Source of the DNA: Gracilimonas sp964505215
GTDB lineage: Bacteria; Bacteroidota; Rhodothermia; Balneolales; Balneolaceae
Direction of reading: 5' to 3'
Assembly: GCA_964505215.1 (NCBI GenBank)
Contig: CAZDGU010000006.1
Location: forward strand, 1-64,000
DNA length: 64,000 bases
The notes under the pieces: generated by a model
The model's input: the letters and a program-made list of their open reading frames with translations, nothing else
What the model was told of the DNA's origin: nothing
Databases searched by the model: none
Shown here: one piece after another, positions 44,599 through 53,140 of the stretch
Layout of the letters: every line of letters starts with the position of its first letter
Position numbering within the stretch: the first letter of the stretch is position 1
Translations under genes and position numbers: made by a program

Positions 44599-45243
44599 TG
44601 GATATTACCACCTCGAACTCGATCTGACGGATCGCCCGTCTGATCGATGGAGTAGGATTGGGTTGCTCGAATCTGGCAACCGGTCAGGCGGAAACTTTTG
44701 CGAGGCGTTGCCTTTTATAACCACGCCCGCCATGCTAACCGCCGAAGCAATCTCGTGAATGTTGCAGCTTACTTTATCAACGCACGCCTTCATGCTATTT
44801 ACCCTTCACACGAGCGCTGTTCATCACCCTAACCACATTCCCGAGACTGCCGCGTCGTGCATTCTTTGAGCTTTTCAGCCCAAAGAATACCACTCCTCGC
44901 AGAAGAAAACCTTTGCGAGGCGCTGCCCCGCAAAACCACGCCTGCCATGCCAACCGCCGAAGCAATCTCGTGAATGTGGCAGCTTACTTTATCAACGCAC
45001 ACCTCCGTGCTATTTCATTTTGAACAGGGATTGCCTTAAAAAAATATATCGCAATCCAAATACGGCAAATCGACCATAAATATCCGCTCATTTACCCCAA
45101 TTTTGGTGATAAAAAATGGATAGGCTTATATAGATTTATTCTAAAAAGAATGGCTATTCCGTATTTAATCACCCCTAAAGACCTGTTTTAAAAACGTAAC
45201 AGAATATCCGGTTAATCACCTTCACGAAAAATTCACATAAAAG
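44599..45243. other. Repeat-filled spacer before the nos operon, no gene
   Basis: Holds a diverged family E element (about 44625-44693) and the second copy-linker-copy element (44697-45010). The remaining 230 bases before the cytochrome gene are AT-rich with no recognised repeat and should contain the nos promoter. Confidence 0.7.
44697..45010. repeat. Two-copy modular repeat with central hairpin (family C-L-C), copy 2
   Basis: Direct blocks at 44697-44785 and 44911-45003 (tttgcgaggcg ... accgccgaagcaatctcgtg ... cttactttatcaacgcac) flank a linker. The linker holds cgagactgccgcgtcgtgc, the hairpin ATTCTTTGAGCT / AGCCCAAAGAAT (44861-44888) and cactcctcgcagaa. Same order and spacing as at 1466-1765. 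Confidence 0.85.
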
Positions 45244-45257
45244 AGACACTTTTGTCT
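45244..45257. promoter_or_regulatory. Candidate operator upstream of nos operon
   Basis: A perfect 5-4-5 inverted repeat, AGACA-CTTT-TGTCT, lies 29 bases before the cytochrome start. The 5-4-5 shape is that of CRP/FNR-family boxes, but the arms do not match the TTGAT/ATCAA consensus, so it may be chance. Confidence 0.25.
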
Positions 45258-45286
45258 TAATTCTAATAATCATCGATCAAATCATC

Positions 45287-45757
45287 ATGAAAATCACACA
45301 ATTATTCACACTATTACTTCTATCAACTGCCGTACTTTTTACAGGTTGCGGGGGTGATGGAGGTCAAAAATCAGCTTCAGAATCTTCAGCCAAGAAAGAA
45401 GAAAGCGGTTTATCAGCTTTTGAAATGGAACACGGCATTGGCCCGGTAACAGAAGTAGTAGAGCTTGGCGCTTTAGATATGCAGTTAGCTGAAAAAGGGC
45501 GCGAAATTTTTGAATTAAAATGTTCGGCCTGCCATAAAGTAAACGAACGATATATAGGCCCTGCTGTAGGCGACGTTTTGGAACGCCGCTCCGCAACCTA
45601 CGTAATGAATATGATTTTAAATCCGGATGGAATGGTTAAAGAACATCCGGAAGCAAGAAAAGTACTCCAGGAATACTTGAGCCCTATGCCAAATCAGGGC
45701 CTTAGTAAAGAAGAAGCGAGAGCCATAGTTGAGTTTTTTGCTTCAGACTTAGAGTGA
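45287..45757 (+). CDS. Class I cytochrome c lipoprotein of the nos cluster
   Basis: 156 residues. Lipoprotein signal TQ(L)FTLLLLSTAVLFTGC-type, with the lipid Cys at about 21. One heme c site, CSACH (about residues 81-85), in the context FELKCSACHKVNERYIGP, and a likely axial Met in LSPMPNQGLS (about 132). The end helix EARAIVEFFASDLE is typical of monoheme class I cytochromes. It is the first gene of the nos operon and should pass electrons to NosZ in the periplasm, as c-type cytochromes do in clade II N2O reducers. Its stop falls just before the NosZ start (45805). Confidence 0.92.
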   Translation: MKITQLFTLLLLSTAVLFTGCGGDGGQKSASESSAKKEESGLSAFEMEHGIGPVTEVVELGALDMQLAEKGREIFELKCSACHKVNERYIGPAVGDVLERRSATYVMNMILNPDGMVKEHPEARKVLQEYLSPMPNQGLSKEEARAIVEFFASDLE

Positions 45758-45804
45758 ACGGTTTCACACACATCAAACCCACATCAACTAACAACAAGAA
45801 AACC

Positions 45805-47778
45805 ATGAAAAAACAAACAAATACACATCGGTTTTGGATAGTCCCTGTTATTGCTCTCATAGGCGTTATGCTTTATGGTTGCAGTGGTGCAGGCGATTTT
45901 AGCTCCAATCAAGATGCTGCTCAAAAAGTGTATGTAGCTCCCGGCGAGTACGATGAATTCTACGGATTTATGTCCGGCGGGTACAACGGCCAGCTTGGTA
46001 TCTATGGAATACCTTCGGGGCGTCACCTGTTTACAGTTCCTGTATTTTCGCAGGCTCCGGTAAATGGATACGGCTATAGCGAAGAAACGAAAGCCATGCT
46101 GAATACCACTCACGGCTTTGTGCCTTGGGGAGATGCTCACCACCCTGAATTATCACAAACCAATGGCGAAACGGATGGCCGCTGGATTTTCATCAACGAA
46201 AATAACACCCCGCGAATAGCCCGTATCGGTCTGGATGAATTTAGAACGCAGGAGATTATTGAAATTCCGAACTCTGCCGGTAACCACGCTTCTGCATTTG
46301 TAACACCAAATACAGAGTATGTTTCTGCAGCTACTCGTTTCAGTATTCCTATGGATGCCGACATGTCTAATATGGATGTTCCTATTGATTCCTATAAAGA
46401 TACTTTCCGAGGCACCATTTCTTTCATCAAAGTTTCGGATGAAGGGAAAATGAGCGTTGATTTCCAGATTTTAATGCCCGGCTTCGATTATGACTTATCT
46501 CACGCCGGTAAAGGTCCTTCTGACGGATGGGCGTTCTTTACCAGCTATAACAGTGAGCAGGCGCATACCTTATTAGAGATTAATGCTTCTAAAAACGATA
46601 AGGATTTTATTGCAGCCATCAACTGGAGAAAAGCAGCTGAATATGTGAAACAAGGCAAAGGTAAAATGATGCCCGGAAAACACGTGCGTAACTACATTGA
46701 CCATAACGAAGGCGGCATTGCCAAAACAGAAGTGATTGACGAAGTTAGAGTATTAGATCCCCGGGAATTAGACGGGATTGTATATTTCTTGCCTACTCCA
46801 AAATCACCCCACGGTGTTGATATAGACCCAACCGGTAAATACATTATTGCTGGCGGTAAGCTTTCTACCGTTATTCCGGTTCACTCTTTTGCCAAAATGA
46901 TTGATGCTATTGAAGCCGAAGAGTATGAAGGTAAAGTAATGGGTGTTCCCGTACTTAAGTATGAATCTATTCTGTATGGCGAAGTAGAAAACCCCGGATT
47001 AGGACCACTGCACACCGAATTTGACGGTAAAGGATATGCATATACCACCGCTTTCATTTCTTCTGAAATTGTGAAGTGGGATATCGAGAAAACAGAAGTA
47101 GTAGATCGTATTGATACCTACTATTCTCCCGGTCACTTAATGATTCCCGGCGGCGACTCTCAAAAGCCTGATGGTAAATATGTGATAGCTCTTAATAAAA
47201 TTACCAAAGACCGCTATCTGCCAACCGGCCCCGAAATGTTCCACTCAGCTCAGCTGATTGATATTTCCGGTGATAAGATGAAGCTCTTGTTAGACTTCCC
47301 AACCGAAGGTGAGCCTCACTACGCACAGGGTATTAAGGCTGAAAAAGTGATTAAACGTCAAAAACGCTTTTACAAGCTGGAAGAAAATACGCACCCGCAG
47401 CGTGCTACAACCGAAGCCCAAACCAGAGTGGAACGAAATGGTAACGAAGTACATGTGTACATGACTACCATCCGAAGTCACTTTGCTCCTGATAATATTG
47501 AAGGAATAAAAGTGGGTGATAAGGTGTACTTCCATATTACCAATCTGGAGCAAGATTGGGACGTACCGCACGGCTTTGCAATTAAAGGAGCCAATAACTC
47601 CGAATTGCTGATTATGCCGGGCGAAACGCTCACCACTACCTGGGAGCCTAAAGAAGTTGGCGTATTCCCATTCTACTGTACAGATTTCTGTTCAGCCCTT
47701 CACCAAGAGATGCAGGGTTATGTGAGAGTATCTCCAAAAAATTCAAACGTAAAAATTAAATACGGAACTGGTCAATGA
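45805..47778 (+). CDS. nosZ: Nitrous-oxide reductase, clade II (Sec/lipoprotein type)
   Basis: 657 residues from ATG 45805. The frame extends to 45754 inside the cytochrome gene, but those residues precede the signal. It reduces N2O to N2. N-terminus MKKQTNTHRFWIVPVIALIG ends in a YGC lipobox. There is no twin-arginine motif, which marks clade II. The beta-propeller carries the CuZ ligands: DAHHPELSQ, PHGVDI, GPLHTEFDG, PGHLMIPGGD and GEPHYAQGI. The C-terminal cupredoxin holds the CuA site: HGFAIKG, then FYCTDFCSALHQEM with its two Cys, His and Met. All copper ligands seem present. NosR is not encoded nearby, as is usual for this clade. Confidence 0.97.
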   Translation: MKKQTNTHRFWIVPVIALIGVMLYGCSGAGDFSSNQDAAQKVYVAPGEYDEFYGFMSGGYNGQLGIYGIPSGRHLFTVPVFSQAPVNGYGYSEETKAMLNTTHGFVPWGDAHHPELSQTNGETDGRWIFINENNTPRIARIGLDEFRTQEIIEIPNSAGNHASAFVTPNTEYVSAATRFSIPMDADMSNMDVPIDSYKDTFRGTISFIKVSDEGKMSVDFQILMPGFDYDLSHAGKGPSDGWAFFTSYNSEQAHTLLEINASKNDKDFIAAINWRKAAEYVKQGKGKMMPGKHVRNYIDHNEGGIAKTEVIDEVRVLDPRELDGIVYFLPTPKSPHGVDIDPTGKYIIAGGKLSTVIPVHSFAKMIDAIEAEEYEGKVMGVPVLKYESILYGEVENPGLGPLHTEFDGKGYAYTTAFISSEIVKWDIEKTEVVDRIDTYYSPGHLMIPGGDSQKPDGKYVIALNKITKDRYLPTGPEMFHSAQLIDISGDKMKLLLDFPTEGEPHYAQGIKAEKVIKRQKRFYKLEENTHPQRATTEAQTRVERNGNEVHVYMTTIRSHFAPDNIEGIKVGDKVYFHITNLEQDWDVPHGFAIKGANNSELLIMPGETLTTTWEPKEVGVFPFYCTDFCSALHQEMQGYVRVSPKNSNVKIKYGTGQ

Positions 47779-47796
47779 TGATTTGACCTCAATCCA

Positions 47797-47832
47797 ATGG
47801 GAGGGGAGCTGAACCCTTCCCTTCCATTTTTC
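47797..47832 (+). terminator. Hairpin between nosZ and the next gene
   Basis: A 10-pair stem (ATGGGAGGGG with two G-T pairs to TTCCCTTCCAT), an 11-base loop, and TTTTTC after it. Inside an operon this may be a partial terminator or an mRNA-stabilising end that lets nosZ be made in larger amounts than the assembly genes downstream. Confidence 0.6.
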
Positions 47833-47860
47833 AATAACACTCTAACAAAACAACAAACCC

Positions 47861-48430
47861 ATGAAAGCCTCACAAAAAGTCTGGATGCTTATCGCCTCAC
47901 TAATCCTGATTGGAATTTACTTTGTTCCCATCTGGAGTATTGATATGGACGCCCCGCAATATCCCGAAGGAATCGGAATGAATATTATGGTAAATAATAT
48001 TGAGGGCAAAAAGCCAAACGACTTACAAAATATTAATGGCCTGAATCACTACATAGGTATGAAAGAGATTGTACCTGAATCTATTCCTGAACTTAGTTTG
48101 ATGCCCTACATTTTTGGCTTTCTGATTATATCGGGCGTTATAATTGCGGCTACGGGAAAACGAAAGCTCATTATTTGGTGGTTGGCAATATTTGCTTTAT
48201 TAGCCGTTGCCGGACTGGTCGATTTCTTTATTTGGGGATACGATTACGGGCACAACCTGAATCCGGATGCTCCTATTAAAGTACCCGGAATGACGTATCA
48301 GCCACCGCTTTTTGGAACCAAACAGCTGCTTAATATTCGGGCGACATCGCTTCCGCATATCGGCTTTTACTTTGCACTGATTTCAATGGGAATAGCAGGA
48401 ATGGTGTGGAGGAAGAGTAAAGACAATTAA
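47861..48430 (+). CDS. Membrane protein of the nos cluster (NosB-like position)
   Basis: 189 residues. Helix 1 at 8-26 (WMLIASLILIGIYFVPIW), a periplasmic loop with GLNHYIGMKEIVPESIPELS, then helices at about 83-98, 105-128 and 168-185. The loop GLNHYIGM and the HIGFYFALIS end carry conserved-looking His residues. Clade II nos clusters commonly have a membrane protein of unknown function between nosZ and the assembly genes, called NosB in other bacteria; position and topology agree, but I cannot confirm homology. It might pass electrons or help copper loading. Confidence 0.72.
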   Translation: MKASQKVWMLIASLILIGIYFVPIWSIDMDAPQYPEGIGMNIMVNNIEGKKPNDLQNINGLNHYIGMKEIVPESIPELSLMPYIFGFLIISGVIIAATGKRKLIIWWLAIFALLAVAGLVDFFIWGYDYGHNLNPDAPIKVPGMTYQPPLFGTKQLLNIRATSLPHIGFYFALISMGIAGMVWRKSKDN

Positions 48431-48498
48431 GCCTAACCCGCTTAAAACTACATACCAACAGTTTTTGTGTAATAACTAAATAATGGATTGAGGATACT

Positions 48499-48972
48499 AT
48501 GAACCTGCACAAAATAACATATCTGACAGCACTTTTAGTGCTTGCCTTCATCGGAACATCCTGCAGCCAGGAGCCGCAAGAAATTCATTACAACAGTGAT
48601 GAATGCGCCCACTGCAGAATGATGATAACCGATAACAAGTTTGCAGCCCAGCTGGTAACCGACAAGGGAAAAGCATTTAAGTTTGATGCCATTGAATGCC
48701 TGACGGCCTACAGCAAAGCCAATAAAGAAGTTGCAGATGGTGCCAAATACTGGGTGAGTGATTATAACAATCCCGGCAGCTGGCTGAATACTGAAGAAGC
48801 CGTTTTTATTAAAAGTGATGTCATCAACAGTCCCATGGGTGCTTCTTTGCTTGCGCTTTCCAATAAAAGTGAGGCAGAAGCACATCTTCAGGAAAAACCG
48901 GGACGCATTATTTCATGGGAGCAAATGCTGCAAATAGAAATGAAAATGGGCAGCGGAATGCCTCAGCACTAA
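48499..48972 (+). CDS. nosL: NosL copper-binding lipoprotein
   Basis: 157 residues. Lipoprotein signal ending FIGTSC (Cys22). NosL motifs are YNSDECAHCRMMITDNKFAA, with the Cys and Met residues used for Cu(I), and KAFKFDAIECLTAYSK. NosL delivers copper for the CuZ site of NosZ in the periplasm. The end HLQEKPGRIISWEQMLQIEM is also usual. Stop codon and the nosD start lie three bases apart, so they are co-translated. Confidence 0.95.
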   Translation: MNLHKITYLTALLVLAFIGTSCSQEPQEIHYNSDECAHCRMMITDNKFAAQLVTDKGKAFKFDAIECLTAYSKANKEVADGAKYWVSDYNNPGSWLNTEEAVFIKSDVINSPMGASLLALSNKSEAEAHLQEKPGRIISWEQMLQIEMKMGSGMPQH

Positions 48973-48974
48973 TC

Positions 48975-50225
48975 ATGAGAAACTCAATGAAATATCTTTC
49001 TTTTTTGATTACAATTTCTTTGATGATGATTTCCTCTTTTGGAAATGCACAGCCGGTTCAGGTTTCTCCGGAAGGCAGCTTTCAAACCATAAAAGAAGCA
49101 GTTGAATACGCACAACCGTATGATACGGTAATAATTGCCGAAGGCACGTATGCCGAGCACAATATCCTGATTGATAAACCACTGACAATAATAGGCCAAA
49201 ATTATCCCATTGTTGATGGAGAGCGAGAGGGCTTTATTTTTATAGTACGTGCCGATGACGTTACGCTGAAAGGAATAGAAATACGCCATGCCAGCACCAG
49301 CTTTATGGAAGATTATGCCGGCATAGTTGTAGAAAAAGCCGATGCAACCCTAATAGAAGATATGCGGCTGATTGACAACTTTTTCAGCATTTATCTGGCA
49401 GAATCCAGCAATGCCATTATTCGGAATAACTACATTTCTGCATCCGGAAAGAGGGAAACTTCTTCGGGAAACGGTATTCATCTTTGGTACAGTAAAGGGG
49501 CTGAGATTTATGATAACTACATCAGAGGCCATCGCGATGGGTTGTATTTTGAATTTGTAGATCAGGCTTATATCCACAATAACATCAGTGAAGAGAATAT
49601 TCGCTACGGTATTCATTTTATGTATTCTGATAATTGTGCGTACGAAGCGAATACTTTTCGGAATAATGGCGGAGGCGTAGCCGTGATGTACACCACCAAC
49701 GTGGATATCATCAATAATAAATTTGAAGATAACTGGGGCTCTGCGGCTTACGGACTTCTTCTAAAAGAAATTAACCGCAGTAAAATTTATGGTAACTCAT
49801 TTTCTAACAATTCAGTTGGCTTGTACATAGAAGCCACCAGCCGGAACGATGTGCGCGGCAACACCTTCACCCAAAACGGATGGGCCGTAAAGCTGATGGC
49901 AAACTCAACTGACAATCTCTTCTCAGAAAACAATTTCATTGCCAATACTTTTGAATTGGTGACAAACAGCCGCCAAAGCTTCAACACCTTCGAAGGTAAT
50001 TACTGGAGCGAATACGAAGGCTACGATTTAGACAGAGACGGAATAGGAGATGTACCGCATCACCCCGTTCGCCTGTTCAGTATTTTGGTAGAACGCCAGC
50101 CGCAATCGCTGTTGCTGTTGCGCAGCCTGCTCATTGATTTGCTGGATGCCGCCGAAAAATTTATGCCCGTTTTAACACCCGAAACACTTTATGATTCAAA
50201 ACCCCTAATGCAACCAGCGCCATGA
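48975..50225 (+). CDS. nosD: NosD periplasmic copper-site assembly protein
   Basis: 416 residues from ATG 48975, three bases after the nosL stop; the Met four codons later is the alternative. The frame to 48915 is inside nosL. Signal peptide ends SSFGNAQ. The body is a right-handed parallel beta-helix of CASH/NosD repeats, rich in 'N-x-I-x-x-N' turns (NNYISASGKRETSSGNGIHL, IYGNSFSNNSVGLYIEA, RGNTFTQNGWAVKLMAN). The C-terminal helix (LLLLRSLLIDLLDAAEKFMP) is typical. It works with NosF and NosY to mature the CuZ site. The nosF start overlaps its stop by four bases. Confidence 0.95.
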   Translation: MRNSMKYLSFLITISLMMISSFGNAQPVQVSPEGSFQTIKEAVEYAQPYDTVIIAEGTYAEHNILIDKPLTIIGQNYPIVDGEREGFIFIVRADDVTLKGIEIRHASTSFMEDYAGIVVEKADATLIEDMRLIDNFFSIYLAESSNAIIRNNYISASGKRETSSGNGIHLWYSKGAEIYDNYIRGHRDGLYFEFVDQAYIHNNISEENIRYGIHFMYSDNCAYEANTFRNNGGGVAVMYTTNVDIINNKFEDNWGSAAYGLLLKEINRSKIYGNSFSNNSVGLYIEATSRNDVRGNTFTQNGWAVKLMANSTDNLFSENNFIANTFELVTNSRQSFNTFEGNYWSEYEGYDLDRDGIGDVPHHPVRLFSILVERQPQSLLLLRSLLIDLLDAAEKFMPVLTPETLYDSKPLMQPAP

Positions 50226-50932
50226 TTACAATTAAAGGATTGAGGAAAACATTTGGCACTCTTACGGTTTTAGATGATTTGGATGTGGAGCTTCCCAAAG
50301 GAAAAACGATTGGAATTGTAGGTCCCAACGGTTCCGGAAAAACCACAACCATAAAAGCCATTTTAGGCTTGGTAAAACCGGAGTCCGGCCAAATTTATAT
50401 TGATGGAAATCCCGTTAACGGAACGTGGGAGTACCGCGAGAAAATTGGCTATATGCCACAAATAGCTCGTTATCCTGAAAATATGACCGTAGAAGAGCTT
50501 TTCAGATTTATCAAACAGATAAGGGGAGAACAGTCGTCGGTAGAGGAAGAACTGATTGCTTATTTTGGCATAGAGGCTGAACTCAAAAAGAGAATGCGCA
50601 CCCTTTCGGGAGGAAATCGCCAGAAAGTGGGCGCCATTTTGGCCATGATGTTTAATCCCGATATTCTCATTTTTGACGAACCCACTGCCGGGCTCGATCC
50701 CCGGGCAAGTATTCAGTTTAAGAACTTGGTGAAAAAGGAAAAACAAGCCGGAAAAACCATTTTACTCACCACTCACATAATGAGTGAAATTGAAGAATTA
50801 GCCGATTACCTGATCTTTATTGTTGAAGGAAAAATTCGCTATCAGGGAGAAATGAAAGCACTTATAGAACAACAGCAAGAACAGCGTTTAGAAGGTGCTG
50901 TTGCAAAACTTATGGAAGAGGCCGCCGCATGA
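50222..50932 (+). CDS. nosF: NosF ABC-transporter ATPase
   Basis: 236 residues. Walker A GPNGSGKTTT (about 35-44), Q-loop YMPQIARYP, signature LSGGNRQKVG, Walker B ILIFDEPTAGLDP and the switch His in LLTTHIMSE. It powers the NosFY transporter needed for copper-site assembly of NosZ. It overlaps nosD and nosY by four bases each, showing tight translational coupling. Confidence 0.97.
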   Translation: MITIKGLRKTFGTLTVLDDLDVELPKGKTIGIVGPNGSGKTTTIKAILGLVKPESGQIYIDGNPVNGTWEYREKIGYMPQIARYPENMTVEELFRFIKQIRGEQSSVEEELIAYFGIEAELKKRMRTLSGGNRQKVGAILAMMFNPDILIFDEPTAGLDPRASIQFKNLVKKEKQAGKTILLTTHIMSEIEELADYLIFIVEGKIRYQGEMKALIEQQQEQRLEGAVAKLMEEAAA

Positions 50933-51720
50933 AAACGTTCGAAATTTTAAAATACCAGTGGAAAGACCTTTTTAGGGGAAAATGGATTTTCGGTTACGGC
51001 CTCATTTATCTGCTTATAACCGATGCCATGATTCGATTTGGCGGTGCCGGTCCCAAAGCCATGCTTAGTATTGCCAATATTATGCTACTGCTCATTCCTT
51101 TGGTGGGAATGATTTACGGAGCTTTATATCTCTATCAATCAAGGGAATTTACCGAGTTATTGCTGGCCCAGCCGCTGAATAGAAAAAATATATTTTGGGG
51201 ATTATATGGCGGCCTGGCCGTGCCCTTAGCCCTTGCTTTTGGCTTAGGCGTACTTATACCCATGAGCTACAGCGGAATGCTTTTTTCAGTTTCCATGCAG
51301 TCTGTCACGCTCATTTTGGTGCTGGGAATAGCACTTACGTTATTATTTACGGGCATTGGCTTTTGGCTGGGCTTGGCCTTTTTTGAGGATCGTATTAAAG
51401 GTTTGGGTTTTGCTTTAGTAGGCTGGCTATTTTTAGCCGTACTCTACGATGGCCTGGTACTGCTCACCATTTTTATTTTGGGTGATTATCCCATTGAAAA
51501 ACCCATGCTGGTGCTAAGTATGGCCAATCCCGTTGATCTGGCGCGAATTGTAGTGCTGCTGGAGTTTGATATTTCGGCACTGATGGGATATACCGGAGCT
51601 ATCTTTAGCCGATTTTTTGGAAGTTTTGTTGGAATAACGGTAGCTTCATTCAGCCTGCTTTTATGGATTATAATTCCTTTGGCAGGAGGAGCACGCCGAT
51701 TTAAAAAGATGGATTTTTAA
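50929..51720 (+). CDS. nosY: NosY ABC-transporter membrane subunit
   Basis: 263 residues, six membrane helices, ABC-2 type fold. Motifs: EILKYQWKDLFRGKWIFGYG at the start, LLIPLVGMIYGALYLYQSRE, FTELLLAQPLNRKNIFWGLY and LSMANPVDLARIVVLLEFD, all typical for NosY. With NosF it forms the transporter that supports NosD. It is the last gene of the nos operon proper; 83 bases separate it from the Rrf2 regulator. Confidence 0.95.
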   Translation: MKTFEILKYQWKDLFRGKWIFGYGLIYLLITDAMIRFGGAGPKAMLSIANIMLLLIPLVGMIYGALYLYQSREFTELLLAQPLNRKNIFWGLYGGLAVPLALAFGLGVLIPMSYSGMLFSVSMQSVTLILVLGIALTLLFTGIGFWLGLAFFEDRIKGLGFALVGWLFLAVLYDGLVLLTIFILGDYPIEKPMLVLSMANPVDLARIVVLLEFDISALMGYTGAIFSRFFGSFVGITVASFSLLLWIIIPLAGGARRFKKMDF

Positions 51721-51803
51721 AATATTCAGGCTTTAAAAAAAGGTTGCAGCGGCATAAGAATTATGCTTAAATTAAGACATTCAACTCCGAAATAAGATTC
51801 ACC

Positions 51804-52256
51804 ATGTTGTTATCTAAATCTTGTGTTTATGGTTTGCGGGCCAGTCTGTATTTGGCGGCTCAGAAAGGCAACCAATTTCACTCCATTAAAGAGATTAGTG
51901 AGGAGTTGGATATATCTTTTCATTTCTTAACTAAAATTTTGCAAAACCTTACGGCTGCCGGACTAATGGAATCTTATAAAGGTCCAAACGGTGGCGTTCG
52001 CATTTCTGAAAAGGGAAGAAAAACTACATTATTGGACGTGGTTATTGCTATAGACGGCTCTGATCTTTTTACGGAATGTGCTCTTGGTTTACCCGGCTGC
52101 GGTTCCGAAAAACCTTGCCCTTTACATAATTCCTGGGCTGTAGTTCGCGAATCAATTAAAGAAATGCTGAGTAAAACAAGTATTGTAGAATTAGCGGCAG
52201 AAGGAAAAGCCAATAAGTTCAGAATTACTGCAAACGGCACTTTTAGCTGGCAGTAA
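51804..52256 (+). CDS. Rrf2 family transcriptional regulator (NsrR-like)
   Basis: 150 residues. The winged helix is MLLSKSCVYGLRASLYLAAQ, then SIKEISEELDISFHFLTKIL, then ESYKGPNGGVRIS. Three Cys residues, in ECALGLPGCGSEKPCPLH (about 92-109), have the spacing used to hold an iron-sulfur cluster in NsrR and IscR relatives. It lies between nos and the RIC gene, so it probably senses nitric oxide or cluster damage and controls RIC, perhaps with the nos genes. The chosen ATG (51804) is the only suitable one. It is not the longer IscR form. Confidence 0.93.
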   Translation: MLLSKSCVYGLRASLYLAAQKGNQFHSIKEISEELDISFHFLTKILQNLTAAGLMESYKGPNGGVRISEKGRKTTLLDVVIAIDGSDLFTECALGLPGCGSEKPCPLHNSWAVVRESIKEMLSKTSIVELAAEGKANKFRITANGTFSWQ

Positions 52257-52300
52257 CTTTTTTTTAAATATATAAAAGACAAAATACTCTTAAATAAACT

Positions 52301-52996
52301 ATGAGAACATTATCAGAAACACCGGTCGGTCAAATTGTAGCGGAAGATTACCGCGCATCACAAGTTTTTAGAGCTAATGGATTAGATTTCTGTTGCGGCG
52401 GAAAAGTATCGCTTGCACAGGCTTGCGATAAAAAAGGCTTAAAACTGAATAAAATAGTAAGCGAGCTGCAGGCTCTGAACATTGAAAGTGGCGCAAGTGA
52501 TAATTACAATGATTGGTCGCTCGATTTTTTGGCTGATTATATTGTGAATAACCATCACAGTTATGTGCGTAAAATGCTGCCCGAGCTAAACTTTTATGCA
52601 GAAAAAGTAGCAAGAGTACACGGCAACAGTAACCCTGAGCTTTTTGAGGTACTCCAAAAGGTAAAAGCAATTACAGAAGAAATGACGGCTCATCAGGAAA
52701 AAGAAGAGTCTGAGTTATTTCCACAAATTAAAAATCTTGTTCGGAATGGTGTAAAGGGTGAAGTAAAAGCCGGTATTGTTGAAGCGCTTGAAGATGAACA
52801 TGACAAAGCCGGCGAGCTTATGTTTGATATTGAAGACCTTACCCAAGGTTTTACGCCTCCGGCTCATGCCTGTACCTCGTACAGAGTGCTGTTCAAAAGT
52901 TTAGAAGATTTTCAAAAAGACCTGCACAAGCACGTGCATTTAGAAAATAACATCCTTTTTCCAAAAGCTTTAGAGCTGGAAAAGAGCATCAATTAA
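52301..52996 (+). CDS. ytfE: Iron-sulfur cluster repair di-iron protein (RIC/YtfE/ScdA)
   Basis: 231 residues. The N-terminal ScdA_N domain shows FRANGLDFCCGGKVSLAQAC with its two neighbouring Cys. The hemerythrin-like di-iron domain has NNHHSYVRKMLPEL, TAHQEKEESELFP, EDEHDKAGELMFD and LHKHVHLENNILFPKA, giving all His and Glu ligands. RIC repairs iron-sulfur clusters hurt by nitric oxide or peroxide. It follows the Rrf2 gene by 44 bases and fits NO-stress control. Confidence 0.96.
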   Translation: MRTLSETPVGQIVAEDYRASQVFRANGLDFCCGGKVSLAQACDKKGLKLNKIVSELQALNIESGASDNYNDWSLDFLADYIVNNHHSYVRKMLPELNFYAEKVARVHGNSNPELFEVLQKVKAITEEMTAHQEKEESELFPQIKNLVRNGVKGEVKAGIVEALEDEHDKAGELMFDIEDLTQGFTPPAHACTSYRVLFKSLEDFQKDLHKHVHLENNILFPKALELEKSIN

Positions 52997-53013
52997 AATA
53001 GGCTTAGCACCGA

Positions 53014-53056
53014 GTTTCACACTCCCGGCCATGACGGGTACATTGTCGGGAGTGAA
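53014..53056 (+). terminator. Possible terminator after RIC gene
   Basis: Arms TTTCAC-a-CTCCCG / CGGGAGTGAAA with a 19-base loop and no clear T run, 17 bases after the stop. It could be a weak terminator or an mRNA end. Confidence 0.4.
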
Positions 53057-53140
53057 ATTCAATTCATTTAATATTCATATCACAAAAGTACATTACCCCG
53101 ATTTTGCGACTTAAATCTGTATTCCACTAAACTCAATTCT

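Noticed and set aside
45754..45804. Upstream extension of nosZ to base 45754
   Set aside because: The extra residues come before a normal lipoprotein signal and overlap the cytochrome gene; ATG 45805 fits better.
45805..45900. Tat signal on NosZ
   Set aside because: No twin arginine is present; the N-terminus ends in a lipobox Cys.
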